DNA of 49,868 bases. Origin: an uncultured Candidatus Actinomarina sp. (GTDB lineage Bacteria > Actinomycetota > Acidimicrobiia > Actinomarinales > Actinomarinaceae). The position numbers and the translations under genes are program-made. Below the pieces are notes generated by a model. That model was not told the DNA's origin and ran no database searches. It saw nothing but the letters and a program-made list of their open reading frames with translations. The stretch spans positions 1-49,868 of the forward strand of contig CACJPC010000006.1 of assembly GCA_902595195.1 (NCBI GenBank). The letters are read 5' to 3'. Positions 1 through 11,702 of this stretch are shown here, one piece after another (the stretch's first letter is position 1; each line of letters begins with the position of its first letter).

Positions 1-1095
1 TCTTTAAGCAATAAATGTTATGAGATTACAGATCAAGAATTTAACTTAAACTCTCCAAAACAACTTTCTGAAATATTTTATAATGAAATGAATTTTCCAG
101 TTCTTAAAAAAACACCTAAAGGAGCGCCGTCTACAGATGCTTCAGTTTTAGAGGAATTATCAAAAGAACATGACTTACCAAAATACATTTTAAAATATAG
201 AGAATTAGAAAAAATAAGATCAACATATGTTGATGGTTTAATTCCGGAAGTAACTAAACATAATAAAATCCACACTCACTTCAATTTATTTGGAACAGCA
301 ACAGGAAGATTGTCATCAGAAAAACCAAACTTACAAAATATTCCTAACAAGACAGATTTGGGTCAAAAAATAAGAGATTTCTTTATAAGTAAACCTAATT
401 TTTCATTTATTATTGCTGATTATTCTCAAATAGAGTTGAGGGTTCTTGCTCATTTGAGTCAAGATTCTACAATGATTGAAATATTGAAAAATAAAAAATC
501 AGATATACATTCTGAAACTGCTTCTCGAATATTTAATGTACCAATAGGAGATGTTACTTCAGACATGAGAAGAAAAGCAAAAGAAGTAAATTTTGGCTTA
601 ATTTACGGAATGGAAGCTTTTGGACTTTCGAAAAGTTTAGATATAGAACAAAAAGAAGCTTCACAATTAATTGAATCTTATTTTTCTCAATTTCCTGAGA
701 TTAAAGGGTTTTTAGATAATATAGTCTTAAAAGCAACAAAAGACTCATTTACAGAAACTCTAATTGGTAGAAAAAGATATATTCGTGAACTAAATTCATC
801 AAATTTTCAAGTTAAAGCTGCAGGAAAAAGAATTGCTATGAATGCACCAATTCAGGGTACTGCTGCAGATATCATGAAAATTGCGATGATCAAAGTTTTG
901 CATAAAATAAAAGAATTAGACCAAACACAATTACTTTTACAAATACATGACGAAATCATTATTGAAACCAAGAATTCATTAAGTTCCAAAGTAGAAAAAA
1001 CTATTATTTCTGAGATGGAAAAAGCTATGAAATTAGACGTTCCTTTATTTGTAAATACTAAAGTTTCTGGATCACTTGCAAATTTTAATAATTAG
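1..1095 (+). CDS. polA: DNA polymerase I, C-terminal polymerase domain (5' end outside window)
   Basis: Frame is open from base 1 (SLSNKCYEITDQEFNLNSPKQLSEIFY...), upstream of the listed ATG at 88; motifs TATGRLSSEKPNLQNIP, DYSQIELRVLAHLS, RRKAKEVNFGLIYGM, QIHDEII. Confidence 0.97.
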   Translation, partial: SLSNKCYEITDQEFNLNSPKQLSEIFYNEMNFPVLKKTPKGAPSTDASVLEELSKEHDLPKYILKYRELEKIRSTYVDGLIPEVTKHNKIHTHFNLFGTATGRLSSEKPNLQNIPNKTDLGQKIRDFFISKPNFSFIIADYSQIELRVLAHLSQDSTMIEILKNKKSDIHSETASRIFNVPIGDVTSDMRRKAKEVNFGLIYGMEAFGLSKSLDIEQKEASQLIESYFSQFPEIKGFLDNIVLKATKDSFTETLIGRKRYIRELNSSNFQVKAAGKRIAMNAPIQGTAADIMKIAMIKVLHKIKELDQTQLLLQIHDEIIIETKNSLSSKVEKTIISEMEKAMKLDVPLFVNTKVSGSLANFNN

Positions 1096-1160
1096 TTTGT
1101 AAAAAACTCAGATATGTTATTCTTATTGACGCAACACTATGATTGGAAAAAACTTAAATA

Positions 1161-2429
1161 ATGGTAAATAATAGCGATGAGGCGTCAGTGCCCTCCAACG
1201 TAGTCTCTCTTCCAGATGATATAAAACCTGAGGATTTTCCAGAGCTTCTAGAGCAAACTTTAGTATCTTTCAACGATGGTGATGTTATTGAAGGGACGAT
1301 TGTAAGAGTTGACAGAAATGAAGTTATGGTAGATGTTGGTTATAAGTCAGAAGGCGTTATTCCATCAAGAGAACTTTCTGTTAGAAAAGGTGTCAATCCC
1401 AAAGAAATAGTAAATGAAGGCGACAAAATCCAAGCTTTAGTTTTAGATAAAGAAGATGATGAAGGAAGACTCATTCTTTCCGTCAAAAGAGCAGTCTATG
1501 AAAAAGCGTGGGGTGACATTCAAGAAATATCAGATAATAAGAAATCTATAAAAGGTACAGTAATTGAATCAGTCAAAGGCGGTCTCATCGTAGATATTGG
1601 TGTAAGAGGTTTTTTGCCAGCTTCATTGATTGACGTTAGAAGAGTTAAAGAGCTTTCTTCATATATCGGTGAAGAAATAGAAGCGAAAATTCTAGAACTT
1701 GACAGACAAAGAAACAATATTGTTTTATCCAGAAAAGCTCACCTAGAAGAAGAAATGTCAGAAGAAAGACAAGGGTTTTTAGATGATCTTCAGGTTGGTG
1801 ACATTAAAGAAGGTAAAATTTCATCAATCGTAAGCTTCGGCGCTTTTGTTGATATTGGTGGTATGGACGGTTTAGTTCACGTTTCAGAATTGTCTTGGAG
1901 GCATGTCGAAAACCCAAATGAGATTGTTAAAGTTGGAGACTCTGTCACAATAAAAGTTTTAGAGATTGATAATGATAAAGAAAGAATATCTTTATCAATA
2001 AAGCAAGTCAAAGAAGATCCTTGGCTAGATTTTGAATTACATTACAAAGAAGGTGATGTAGTAGAAGGTGAAGTTACTAAAGTAGTACCTTTTGGCGCAT
2101 TTGTAACTATTGGAAAAGGTGTTGAAGGATTAGTTCACGTATCTGAAATTTCAAGTGAAAAAGTTGACTCCCCAGAACTTGCTCTAGCACTTGGTCAAAA
2201 AGTTCAAATAAAAATTACCGAATTAGATATTGAAAAGAGGCGAGTAAATTTATCAATTAAGCAGGCAGATCCAAACTGGAAAGAAGTAGAATCAGATAAA
2301 AATACTCCAAAAACACATTCAAGCGCAACCGAAGAACCAGCACCTAAGAGACAAACAGTTGAAGGCGTTGATGAATCTTTAGAAAATATCCTTCAAGAAC
2401 TTAAAGAAAGAGGAATAGGAAACTCTTAA
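1161..2429 (+). CDS. rpsA: 30S ribosomal protein S1 (four S1 domains)
   Basis: Repeated S1 motifs such as GDIKEGKISSIVSFGAFVDIGGMDGLVHVSELSW and GDVVEGEVTKVVPFGAFVTIGKGVEGLVHVSEIS; follows polA. Confidence 0.97.
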   Translation: MVNNSDEASVPSNVVSLPDDIKPEDFPELLEQTLVSFNDGDVIEGTIVRVDRNEVMVDVGYKSEGVIPSRELSVRKGVNPKEIVNEGDKIQALVLDKEDDEGRLILSVKRAVYEKAWGDIQEISDNKKSIKGTVIESVKGGLIVDIGVRGFLPASLIDVRRVKELSSYIGEEIEAKILELDRQRNNIVLSRKAHLEEEMSEERQGFLDDLQVGDIKEGKISSIVSFGAFVDIGGMDGLVHVSELSWRHVENPNEIVKVGDSVTIKVLEIDNDKERISLSIKQVKEDPWLDFELHYKEGDVVEGEVTKVVPFGAFVTIGKGVEGLVHVSEISSEKVDSPELALALGQKVQIKITELDIEKRRVNLSIKQADPNWKEVESDKNTPKTHSSATEEPAPKRQTVEGVDESLENILQELKERGIGNS

Positions 2430-2443
2430 TTTTATTTTTTTTT
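2405..2443 (+). terminator. Possible weak intrinsic terminator overlapping the rpsA stop
   Basis: AAGAG (2408-2412) / CTCTT (2423-2427) stem followed by a T-rich tract (2430-2443). Confidence 0.3.
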
Positions 2444-2448
2444 ATGCT

Positions 2449-2461
2449 TAATCTTTAAGTA
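2449..2461 (+). promoter_or_regulatory. Predicted leaderless promoter of coaE: TAATCT-N6-ATG
   Basis: TAATCT at 2449-2454, six bases, ATG at 2461. Confidence 0.5.
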
Positions 2462-3018
2462 TGGCAAAAAAAGTAATAATCGTTACTGGTCCAATTGGCA
2501 GTGGAAAAAGTACCGCTATAGAACACATAAGTAACAAAGGTTATCCTACCTTAGACCTTGATAAAATTTCGAATGAAATAATCAACTCAAAAGAGTCAAT
2601 AAAATTTTTAGATAATAATTTTCCTGGTGTTATTAAAAACAAAAAATTAGACAAGGCGTCCCTTGCAGATATTGTTTTTAGTGACAATGAAAAATTAAAA
2701 ATATTAGAAGATTACCTTCATCCAAAAATTCTAATTGAATTCCAACAACAAGCTTCAAAAGTTGATGGGACATTATTTGTTGAAGTATCAGCTCCAAAAA
2801 ATATACACAAAGATTTTGAATGTTTGGTAATTAGCACTCCTGAAACAGTAAGAATAGAAAGATTACTAGATAGAGGCATGAAATTAAATGATATTAAGAA
2901 TAGAATTCACACACAAAAAAATGAAGATTGGTGGAATAGTTTAGGTCATGTTATTTTAAACAATTCACATTCCTCTTTAGAACAAGAAATTGACAAATTT
3001 ATAAATGAAAAAATTTGA
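2461..3018 (+). CDS. coaE: Dephospho-CoA kinase
   Basis: P-loop VTGPIGSGKSTAIEHI, TLDLDKISNEII, LEDYLHP; located between rpsA and uvrB. Confidence 0.9.
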   Translation: MAKKVIIVTGPIGSGKSTAIEHISNKGYPTLDLDKISNEIINSKESIKFLDNNFPGVIKNKKLDKASLADIVFSDNEKLKILEDYLHPKILIEFQQQASKVDGTLFVEVSAPKNIHKDFECLVISTPETVRIERLLDRGMKLNDIKNRIHTQKNEDWWNSLGHVILNNSHSSLEQEIDKFINEKI

Positions 3019-5002
3019 AGTAATTTCTGAATTTTCTCCTAAAGGTGATCAGCCTAATGCAATAAAAAAACTTAAAAATGGAATTTCTGGTGGAAAAACT
3101 TTTCAGACCTTAAAAGGTATTACAGGTTCAGGTAAGTCAGCAACAATTGCTTGGTTGATTGAACAGACCCAACTTCCATCACTAGTGCTAGCACCTAACA
3201 AAGCTCTTGCTGCTCAATTAGCAAATGAGTTTAAACAATTTTTTCCGAATAATAGAGTTGAGTATTTTGTTTCTTACTATGACTATTACCAACCTGAAGC
3301 CTATGTGCCACGCTCAGACACTTTTATTGAGAAAGATGCAACTATTAATGAAGAGATCGATAGATTAAGACATTCAGCAACTAGTGCACTTTTGTTACGT
3401 GATGATGTAATTGTTGTCTCATCTGTTTCATGTATTTATGGACTAGGTTCCCCGATTGAATATAAAAATAAGCTAATACCAATAATAAAGGGTGAGGATT
3501 TTGATATTGAAGAATTGTTAATCAAATTAGTTAAACAACAATATATTAGAAATGATCTAGTAGTCGACAGAGGAAATTTCAGGCTAAAAGGTGATACGTT
3601 AGATATATTTCCAGTTTACGAAGAGACTATATTTAGAATCGAATTTTTTGGTGATGAAATTGAAAACATATCAAGAATTGACCCAATAACTGGTGAAATA
3701 ATTGAAAAACTCACCGAACTAGCAATTTTACCCGCATCTCATTATGTAATTTCTGATGAGTCTAGAAAAAATGCATTGAAAGAAATTGAGAATGATATGG
3801 TGACTCAAGTTGCAAAGTTTAAATCTGAAAATAAACTATTGGAGGCTCAAAGGATAGAGCAAAGAACAAAATACGATCTTGAAATGCTCACTGAACTCGG
3901 CGTTTGTTCTGGAATTGAAAACTATTCAAGATATTTCGATGGAAGAAATCCAGGTGAACCACCTTATACTTTACTTGATTTTTTCCCTGATGATTTTTTA
4001 ATGGTTGTTGATGAAAGCCATATAGCAATACCACAAATTCGTGGGCAGTACGAAGGTGATAAATCAAGAAAATCTACTTTAGTCGATTACGGTTTTAGGT
4101 TGCCTTCTGCTCTTGACAATAGACCACTTAAATTTGATGAATGGAAAGATAGAGTAAATAAAGCAGTACTGGTTTCTGCGACACCAGGAAAATGGGAAAA
4201 TGAAAATTCTGAAAATTTCATTGAGCAAGTAATAAGACCAACTGGCTTATTAGATCCTAAAGTAAAAATTAAATCTACAAACAATCAGATACAAGACCTT
4301 TTAGAAGAGATAAATTCTGTAATTGAAAATGGCAACAGAGTTCTTGTAACAACATTGACAAAAAAAATGAGTGAAGCCTTAAGTGATTATTTAATTAATG
4401 CTGGCGTTAAAACAAGGTATCTTCATTCGGATATAGACACCTTGGAAAGAATAGAAATACTTAGAGATTTGAGAAAAGGAGATTTTGACGTATTAGTCGG
4501 TATTAATTTATTAAGGGAGGGCCTGGACTTACCAGAAGTCCAATTAGTTGCAATACTCGATGCAGATAAAGAAGGTTTTTTGAGATCCGAAACTAGCTTA
4601 ATTCAAACTATTGGAAGAGCTGCTAGGAATGAAGATGGTTATGTAATAATGTATGCCGATAAAATTACTGATTCAATGAGCAATGCAATCGGAGAAACAG
4701 AAAGAAGAAGAAACCTGCAAAAAAATCATAATATGAAAAACAATATTACCCCTAAGACCATACAAAAAGAAATAACAGACATTTTGGAAATAGTTGAAAA
4801 AAATAGAGGGAAGACAGATAAGCGTTTAAACAGATCCTCTATGAATATAGCAGATGCTTCAAAAAGTGATTTAATAAAATTGTCAAAAACTATTGAAAAA
4901 GAAATGAAATCTGCTGCTGATTTCTTAGAGTTTGAACTTGCTGCTAGATTAAGAGACGAATTAAAAGAATTAAAAAAAGAAATTCAAGAGTTATCAGAAT
5001 GA
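3005..5002 (+). CDS. uvrB: Excinuclease ABC subunit B
   Basis: [64 protein letters not shown]-terminal UVR motif. Confidence 0.99.
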   Translation: MKKFEVISEFSPKGDQPNAIKKLKNGISGGKTFQTLKGITGSGKSATIAWLIEQTQLPSLVLAPNKALAAQLANEFKQFFPNNRVEYFVSYYDYYQPEAYVPRSDTFIEKDATINEEIDRLRHSATSALLLRDDVIVVSSVSCIYGLGSPIEYKNKLIPIIKGEDFDIEELLIKLVKQQYIRNDLVVDRGNFRLKGDTLDIFPVYEETIFRIEFFGDEIENISRIDPITGEIIEKLTELAILPASHYVISDESRKNALKEIENDMVTQVAKFKSENKLLEAQRIEQRTKYDLEMLTELGVCSGIENYSRYFDGRNPGEPPYTLLDFFPDDFLMVVDESHIAIPQIRGQYEGDKSRKSTLVDYGFRLPSALDNRPLKFDEWKDRVNKAVLVSATPGKWENENSENFIEQVIRPTGLLDPKVKIKSTNNQIQDLLEEINSVIENGNRVLVTTLTKKMSEALSDYLINAGVKTRYLHSDIDTLERIEILRDLRKGDFDVLVGINLLREGLDLPEVQLVAILDADKEGFLRSETSLIQTIGRAARNEDGYVIMYADKITDSMSNAIGETERRRNLQKNHNMKNNITPKTIQKEITDILEIVEKNRGKTDKRLNRSSMNIADASKSDLIKLSKTIEKEMKSAADFLEFELAARLRDELKELKKEIQELSE

Positions 5003-7812
5003 AAGAAGATATTTTAAAAGTAAGAGGTGCTCGAGAACACAATTTAAAAAATATTTCGGTAGACATTCCAAAAAATAAACTTGTTGTAATTACTGGATTG
5101 TCTGGTTCAGGAAAATCTTCGTTGGCGTTTGATACTATTTATGCAGAGGGTCAAAGACGTTATGTTGAGAGTTTATCTGCATATGCAAGACAATTTTTGG
5201 GTCAAATGGAAAAACCAAATGTTGAAAGTATCGATGGCCTTTCGCCAGCAATTGCTATAGATCAAAAAACTTCTTCTAGAAGCCCCAGATCTACTGTGGG
5301 AACGGTTACTGAGGTTCATGACTATTTAAGATTGTTGTGGGCCCGAATTGGAGTGAGTTATTGTCCTCAATGTAATAATAAAATTGAAAAACAATCTGTA
5401 AATTTTATAGTGAATCAAATTATGGAGTTTGGAGAAGACTCTAGTATTGATATTCTTGCACCAGTTGTTAAATCAAGAAAAGGAGAATTTGAAACACTAT
5501 TTAAAGATTTACAATCACAAGGATTTTCAAGAGTCCTAGTCGATGGTGAGATAATAAGATTAGATGAGGCTAAAAGACTTGATAGGTACTTCAATCATGA
5601 TATTTCGGTAATTATAGATAGAATTAAATTAAAAAAAACACCTGGTAGAAGGTTGCCTCAATCAGTCGAAACAGCACTAGATTTAACTTCTGGTTTAGTT
5701 GATATAAGTTTTGAAAATAAGATTTATTCATTTAGTCAAAATTTAGGATGTATTAAATGTGGATTATCTTTTGATAAACTTGAACCAAGAGATTTTTCAT
5801 TCAATTCACCTTTTGGAGCATGCGAATCATGTAATGGCCTCGGTGTTAGTTATGAGATAGATGAGCAATTATTAATTAAAAATACCGATTTATCAATAAA
5901 TGAAAATGTATTCCCAGACATGTCTACTAGAAAATATTTCAGAGCTCAAATCCATGGTGTCTGTGAACATTTTGAAATCCCAACTGACCAACCTTACAAG
6001 AATTTGACTAGGAAACAAAAAGACATACTTCTTCATGGTTCAAATGGAGTGAGTACTGTTATACGATATATAAATAGATTCGGAAACTCAAGAGTTTGGC
6101 ATAAGCCATACAGAGGTATTATTCCTACATTCAAAAAAAATTACGAAGAAACAAATTCTGAAGCAGCCAGAGATTACTATAAACAATTTATGAGAGAGCT
6201 TCACTGTTCTATTTGTGATGGTGAAAGACTAAATCCGAGATCTCGATTGGTAAAAGTTAAGAACTATACATTAGGACAATTAAACAATTTGTCTATTTCT
6301 GAATCAGTTAAAGTTTTTAAAACCCTTAAATTAACTGGTAATGATAAAGAAATTGCAGAGCCAATTTTAAGAGAAATAAGTGAAAGGTTGACTTTTCTTA
6401 ATGAGGTCGGTTTGAGTTATTTACAACTAAGCAGAGGAGCTGCTACTTTATCAGGAGGTGAAGCACAAAGAATTAGACTTGCAACACAAATTGGGTCAGG
6501 TCTTACAGGTGTTCTATATGTATTAGATGAGCCTTCTATAGGATTACACCAATCTGATAATAAAAAATTAATTGAGACTTTACTTAGGTTAAGAGATTTA
6601 GGCAATACCGTCTTAGTTGTGGAGCATGATGAAGAAACAATGAAATCATCTGACCACCTTATTGACATAGGATGGGGGGCAGGTGAACAAGGTGGTGAAA
6701 TAGTAGCTGAAGGTAACTGGAAAAAGGTATCTGGAAATTTAAAATCAGTCACTGGACAGTACTTGTCTGGAAAACAAAAGGTTCCTTATCCAAGTGTAAG
6801 AAGAAAAAGTAATGGTGCAAAAATAACTGTTAGGGGAGCCAAAGAAAATAATTTAAAAGACATAACTGTCGATTTCCCCTTGGGTCAATTTATTTCTATA
6901 ACTGGCGTTTCTGGAAGTGGTAAATCAACTTTAATAACTGATATTTTATCAAAATCAATCCAGAATGAGTTTTCAAAAAATCTTATTATTCCTGGTCTTC
7001 ATAAAAGTATTTCTGGTTTAGAAAATATTGACAAATTAATTGAGATTGATCAGTCACCTATAGGAAGAACACCTAGGTCGAATCCAGCAACATATTCAAA
7101 CGTTTTTGACCAAATCAGAAATTTATATTCATTAACAGAAGAATCAAAAATTCGAGGTTACAAACCAGGAAGATTTTCGTTCAATGTTCCAGGTGGAAGA
7201 TGTGAATATTGTAAGGGTGATGGAAATATTAAAGTTGAAATGTATTTTTTACCAGATATATACGTAATTTGTGAAGATTGTGAGGGTACTAGATACAACT
7301 CTGAAACACTATCTATTAGATGGAAGGGATATAGCATTTCTGACATTCTAGATTCAACAGTGGAGAGTGCTTTAAATATTTTTGAAAATCAACCTTCAAT
7401 TCATCGGATTATTAAAACATTAGATGATGTAGGGCTCTCATATATAAAGCTTGGTCAACCAGCCACCACACTTTCAGGAGGAGAAGCTCAGAGAGTAAAA
7501 CTAGCTAAGGAGCTAAGTAAAAGATCAACAGGCAAAACTGTTTACATTTTAGATGAACCAACTACAGGACTTCATTTTGCAGATGTTCAAAAGTTGTTAG
7601 AAGTTTTACATTTGTTAGTGGATAAAGGCAATACAGTAATAGTTATAGAACACAATCTAGATGTAATAAAAAATTCAGACTGGGTTATTGATCTTGGACC
7701 TGAAGGTGGTGAAAAAGGGGGAAGAATAGTTGCTGAAGGTACACCTGAAAACATATCAAATATTAAAAGCTCTTTAACCGGAAAGCATTTAAAGGAAATT
7801 CTAAATGGATAA
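4999..7812 (+). CDS. uvrA: Excinuclease ABC subunit A
   Basis: [39 protein letters not shown], CxxC zinc motifs, two ABC signature motifs ([18 protein letters not shown]). Confidence 0.99.
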   Translation: MKEDILKVRGAREHNLKNISVDIPKNKLVVITGLSGSGKSSLAFDTIYAEGQRRYVESLSAYARQFLGQMEKPNVESIDGLSPAIAIDQKTSSRSPRSTVGTVTEVHDYLRLLWARIGVSYCPQCNNKIEKQSVNFIVNQIMEFGEDSSIDILAPVVKSRKGEFETLFKDLQSQGFSRVLVDGEIIRLDEAKRLDRYFNHDISVIIDRIKLKKTPGRRLPQSVETALDLTSGLVDISFENKIYSFSQNLGCIKCGLSFDKLEPRDFSFNSPFGACESCNGLGVSYEIDEQLLIKNTDLSINENVFPDMSTRKYFRAQIHGVCEHFEIPTDQPYKNLTRKQKDILLHGSNGVSTVIRYINRFGNSRVWHKPYRGIIPTFKKNYEETNSEAARDYYKQFMRELHCSICDGERLNPRSRLVKVKNYTLGQLNNLSISESVKVFKTLKLTGNDKEIAEPILREISERLTFLNEVGLSYLQLSRGAATLSGGEAQRIRLATQIGSGLTGVLYVLDEPSIGLHQSDNKKLIETLLRLRDLGNTVLVVEHDEETMKSSDHLIDIGWGAGEQGGEIVAEGNWKKVSGNLKSVTGQYLSGKQKVPYPSVRRKSNGAKITVRGAKENNLKDITVDFPLGQFISITGVSGSGKSTLITDILSKSIQNEFSKNLIIPGLHKSISGLENIDKLIEIDQSPIGRTPRSNPATYSNVFDQIRNLYSLTEESKIRGYKPGRFSFNVPGGRCEYCKGDGNIKVEMYFLPDIYVICEDCEGTRYNSETLSIRWKGYSISDILDSTVESALNIFENQPSIHRIIKTLDDVGLSYIKLGQPATTLSGGEAQRVKLAKELSKRSTGKTVYILDEPTTGLHFADVQKLLEVLHLLVDKGNTVIVIEHNLDVIKNSDWVIDLGPEGGEKGGRIVAEGTPENISNIKSSLTGKHLKEILNG

Positions 7813-9619
7813 GTTAGATACTAAAGAAATTCCTGAAAAGCCCGGAATCTATATTTTTAAGGATAAGTTTGAAGAACCGCTTTATGTTGGAAAAGCTAAA
7901 AATTTACGAAAAAGAGTACCTTCATATTTCGGGCAAAACACATCATGGAAAGTAAAAAGATTAATTAATGAAGCTTTCTCAATATCGTTTGTAGTTTCTC
8001 AAAATGAAGCGAATGCACTATTAGCTGAATACTCATTTATTCAAGAATTCAAACCAAAATACAATATTCAATTTAAAGATGACAAATCTTATCCTTATAT
8101 CACAATCACTAGTGATGAATGGCCAAGAGTTTTAGTTTCAAGGAATATAAATAATAAAAATATTAATTTTGGACCATTTCCATTTATTGGAGCTGCAAAG
8201 AGATCATTAGATCATTTAATCAATATATTCCCGGTCAGGACATGTAATGATACTACGTTCAAAAATCATCAAAAGATGGGAAAGCCATGTCTTTTGTATG
8301 AAATTGAAAAATGTTCTGGTCCTTGTGTAAGTAAAGTTACCAAAACTGAATATGATGTAATGCTAAATAATTTAAAAGAATTTTATAAAGGAAATTCTGA
8401 CCATTATATAAACGATAAAACACTTGAGATGAAAAGCCTTTCAGACTCTCAAAAATATGAAGAAGCTCAAAAAATTAAAAATATTATAAAGCACTTAGAG
8501 AACGCAAGAATTAATCAAACACTTATGACATCTAATGAAAAAAATGTTGATGTAATAGGTATAGATATTGGTAAATATGATGTAGTAATAACTTGCTTAC
8601 TAATTAGAAATGGAAGAATTACAGGAGAAGTGAAAAGGTCATTCGAACCAATTAATGTTGACGAAGTAGAAAATTATTTACCACAAATTATTATTAATTT
8701 GTTTGAAGAAAATAGCCCATCAAATGAAATATTGATCAGTCATGAATTTCCACTTAAAGAAACAATTCAAAAACAATTATCAGATAGATGGAATAAAAAT
8801 ATTAAATTGTTAAATCCTAAAAGAGGCTGGAAAAAAGATTTATTAGAGACTGCATTAGGTGACGCAAAAGAACTTAGAAGAGTTTCAGATTTAAAAAGAA
8901 GAACAGATTTAGAATTTAGAGCATTATCTTTGGAGCAACTAAAAAATAAATTAAACCTAAAAAACATACCTTACAGAATTGAAGCATATGATATTTCCAA
9001 TCTAGGTGATAAATACAGAGTTGGTTCTATGGTTGTCATGGAAGATGGATTAACAAAGCCATCAATGTATAGAAAGTTTCACATACGTTCTTTCAAGGGT
9101 CAAGATGATTTTAGATCCATAGAAGAAGTCTTGTTTCGCAGATTGAAAAGATTAAATTCTGAAAAAGAAGAAGATCAAAGTTTTAGAAGAACTCCTGACT
9201 TGATTTTAATCGATGGTGGTAAAGGGCAACTTTCTAAAGCTAAAAGTGTTATAGATTACTTTGAAATGAACATTGATGTAATTGGTTTGGCAAAGAAAGA
9301 AGAAGAAATATTTATACCTTTTACTAAAGAATCTGTACTTTTGAATAAAAATTCTGAAGCTTTGTTTGTTTTACAAAATATTAGAGACGAAGCACACAGG
9401 TTTGCCATTAAAGAAAATAGACGATTGCGTATAAAAGATTTAGATTTAGATAATACTTTAAATATTAAAGGCGTTTCAAAATCATCTATTTTAGATTTAA
9501 TTAAAAATTTAAAAACTTTAAATAAACTTTCCAATGCGTCTCTTAATGAATTAGAAAAAATTATTAGCAAGAATGAAGCAAAAAAAGTATATGATTACTT
9601 CAATCATCCAGAAATATAG
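7805..9619 (+). CDS. uvrC: Excinuclease ABC subunit C
   Basis: GIY-YIG N-terminus (KPGIYIFKDKFEEPLYVGKAKNLRKRV), EAYDISNLGD, LILIDGGKGQL, HhH C-terminus. Confidence 0.98.
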   Translation: MDKLDTKEIPEKPGIYIFKDKFEEPLYVGKAKNLRKRVPSYFGQNTSWKVKRLINEAFSISFVVSQNEANALLAEYSFIQEFKPKYNIQFKDDKSYPYITITSDEWPRVLVSRNINNKNINFGPFPFIGAAKRSLDHLINIFPVRTCNDTTFKNHQKMGKPCLLYEIEKCSGPCVSKVTKTEYDVMLNNLKEFYKGNSDHYINDKTLEMKSLSDSQKYEEAQKIKNIIKHLENARINQTLMTSNEKNVDVIGIDIGKYDVVITCLLIRNGRITGEVKRSFEPINVDEVENYLPQIIINLFEENSPSNEILISHEFPLKETIQKQLSDRWNKNIKLLNPKRGWKKDLLETALGDAKELRRVSDLKRRTDLEFRALSLEQLKNKLNLKNIPYRIEAYDISNLGDKYRVGSMVVMEDGLTKPSMYRKFHIRSFKGQDDFRSIEEVLFRRLKRLNSEKEEDQSFRRTPDLILIDGGKGQLSKAKSVIDYFEMNIDVIGLAKKEEEIFIPFTKESVLLNKNSEALFVLQNIRDEAHRFAIKENRRLRIKDLDLDNTLNIKGVSKSSILDLIKNLKTLNKLSNASLNELEKIISKNEAKKVYDYFNHPEI

Positions 9620-9677
9620 CTTACAATTATTTATTCCAATCTAAATTATTCACAACTATCATATACCTGAGGTAAAA

Positions 9678-10544
9678 ATGGCAACAAAAAGACCGGAAGT
9701 ATTATTACTAGTCGGAATGTCTGGAGCTGGTAGATCAGCAAGTTCTAATGTTTTTGAAGATTTGGGATATTATGTTATTGAGAATCTTCCAGCAGAACTA
9801 GTAGAGTCTGTAGTTCAATCAAATGATGTCACTGAAACAAATAAACAGCTAGTACTTACTATTGACGCAAAAGATAGTTCAGCCCAAAAACAGTTAAAAG
9901 TCAGTTTAGATAAATTAAGTCAATCAGGAGTTTTAACAAGAATTATATTTCTAGATGCAAGTAATGAAACATTAATTGAAAGATATGAGGAAAATAGAAG
10001 GCCACACCCTATGGGGATGGAATCTATTTCACAATCCGTAAAATCTGAAAGAGAACTATTGAAGCCTATAAGAGAATTAGCAGATCAAGTAATTGATACT
10101 ACTGATATGAATGTTCATGAGTTGAGGAAGAGAATTATAGAAGGTTTTCAGGGTGAAGCTTCAAGTCAAGATCTGAAAATATCAGTCACTTCATTTGGTT
10201 TTAAGAATGGTACACCTAGAGACGCAGATATAGTATTTGATGTTAGGTTTTTACCCAATCCTCACTGGAGAGAAGAACTTAGAGCTTCAACTGGCCAGTC
10301 ACCAATGGTAAGAAATTATGTTTTATCATTTGAAGATGCACAAATCTTTTTAGAGAAAATAAAGGATATGGTTGAATTTCTACTTCCTCGATTTATTTCT
10401 GAAGGTAAATCATATGTTGGTATTGCGATTGGCTGCACCGGTGGCAAACATCGGAGCGTAGTTATGGCAGAAGAAGTATCAAAATGGTTAAAATCGGAAA
10501 ATAATGATGCTGTTGTTTTACATAGGGACATGAAAGAAGCATAA
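9678..10544 (+). CDS. rapZ: RNase adapter RapZ / nucleotide-binding protein (YvcJ family)
   Basis: GMSGAGRSASSNVFEDLGYYVIENLP, VRFLPNPHW, GCTGGKHRSV; GAGGT ribosome-binding site. Confidence 0.95.
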   Translation: MATKRPEVLLLVGMSGAGRSASSNVFEDLGYYVIENLPAELVESVVQSNDVTETNKQLVLTIDAKDSSAQKQLKVSLDKLSQSGVLTRIIFLDASNETLIERYEENRRPHPMGMESISQSVKSERELLKPIRELADQVIDTTDMNVHELRKRIIEGFQGEASSQDLKISVTSFGFKNGTPRDADIVFDVRFLPNPHWREELRASTGQSPMVRNYVLSFEDAQIFLEKIKDMVEFLLPRFISEGKSYVGIAIGCTGGKHRSVVMAEEVSKWLKSENNDAVVLHRDMKEA

Positions 10545-10549
10545 AATCT

Positions 10550-11698
10550 GTGGCAAATAATTTAGGAAATGTATTAATAAGATCAGATTTAAACGTTCCT
10601 ATATCAAATGGAAAAATAACTGATAATTTTCGAATCAAACAAGCATTATCTTCAATTGAACAATTAAAAAATATTTCAGAGACAATAACTTTTTCCAGTC
10701 ATTTAGGAAGGCCAAATGGATTTGACTTAAATTTTACATTGGAACCAATAGCTGAAGAAATGAGAAATATTTTAGATGAAGATGTTGTCTTTATTAATGA
10801 TGATATAAGAGAATTATCATCAACTTTTCAATCAAAATATTCATCTAAAGTTTATATTTTGGAAAATCTGAGATTTTACGAAGGTGAAAAAGAATCAGAT
10901 ACACAATTTGCGAAATGCCTAGCAAAACCATTTGATACTTTTATTTTAGATGCTTTTGGTGCAGCACATAGGAATCATGCATCAATAGTTGAAGTTGGAA
11001 AGCACCTTAATTCATACCAAGGTCCTTTAATGAATAAAGAAATAAATGAATTGCAATCATTACTAAAATCTCCAAATTCACCTTATACGGTAATAATGGG
11101 AGGTGCCAAAATATCAGATAAGTTAAATTTGATTAATAACCTTCTTCCGAAAGTAGATAATTTAATACTTGGAGGTGGAATGTGCTTTACATTTCTCAAA
11201 TCACAAGGTTATGAAATCGGTGCTTCTTTATGTGAAGATGAGTTTTTAAATACTGCAAGTAAATTACTTCAATCTTCAGATGGAAAAAAAATAATTTTAC
11301 CAGTAGATTTTGGTGTTTCTAATGACATACTTTCAAGTTCTAGAGTAGATAAACCATTAGAACTTATTGAGAGTACTGATATTGGGGTTGATATTGGTTC
11401 AAAATCTGTAGCATTGTTCAACGAAATAATTCATACATCAAATACAATATTTTGGAATGGACCGATGGGTGTTTTTGAAAATAAATCATTTGAATATGGA
11501 ACAAGAGAAATTACTAAATCTGTTTCTCAATCAAATGCTTATACAGTAGTTGGTGGAGGAGATTCAGTTAGTGCAATAAATAAATATTCTGAAATTCAAA
11601 ATTTTAATCATATCTCAACAGGTGGTGGTGCTTCTATGGAACTAATGGAAGGAAAAAAATTACCTGGTGTAAATATTTATGAACCACTTATAATCTAA
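10550..11698 (+). CDS. pgk: Phosphoglycerate kinase (GTG start)
   Basis: VLIRSDLNVPI, SSHLGRP, ENLRFYEGE, GGAKISDK, GGGDSVSAI, STGGGASMELMEGKKLPG. Confidence 0.98.
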   Translation: MANNLGNVLIRSDLNVPISNGKITDNFRIKQALSSIEQLKNISETITFSSHLGRPNGFDLNFTLEPIAEEMRNILDEDVVFINDDIRELSSTFQSKYSSKVYILENLRFYEGEKESDTQFAKCLAKPFDTFILDAFGAAHRNHASIVEVGKHLNSYQGPLMNKEINELQSLLKSPNSPYTVIMGGAKISDKLNLINNLLPKVDNLILGGGMCFTFLKSQGYEIGASLCEDEFLNTASKLLQSSDGKKIILPVDFGVSNDILSSSRVDKPLELIESTDIGVDIGSKSVALFNEIIHTSNTIFWNGPMGVFENKSFEYGTREITKSVSQSNAYTVVGGGDSVSAINKYSEIQNFNHISTGGGASMELMEGKKLPGVNIYEPLII

Positions 11699-11702
11699 AT
11701 TT

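Noticed and set aside
1096-1160. Promoter upstream of rpsA (TTGACG near TATGAT)
   Set aside because: Spacing between the two hexamers is only 6 nt, so they cannot form one promoter; individual assignment is ambiguous.
6417-6752. 111-aa antisense ORF inside uvrA (and similar shadow ORFs, e.g. 7158-7346, 9256-9570, 28180-28674, 36794-37141, 38762-39166)
   Set aside because: Explained by codon structure of well-supported plus-strand genes; no independent start signals or recognisable domains.
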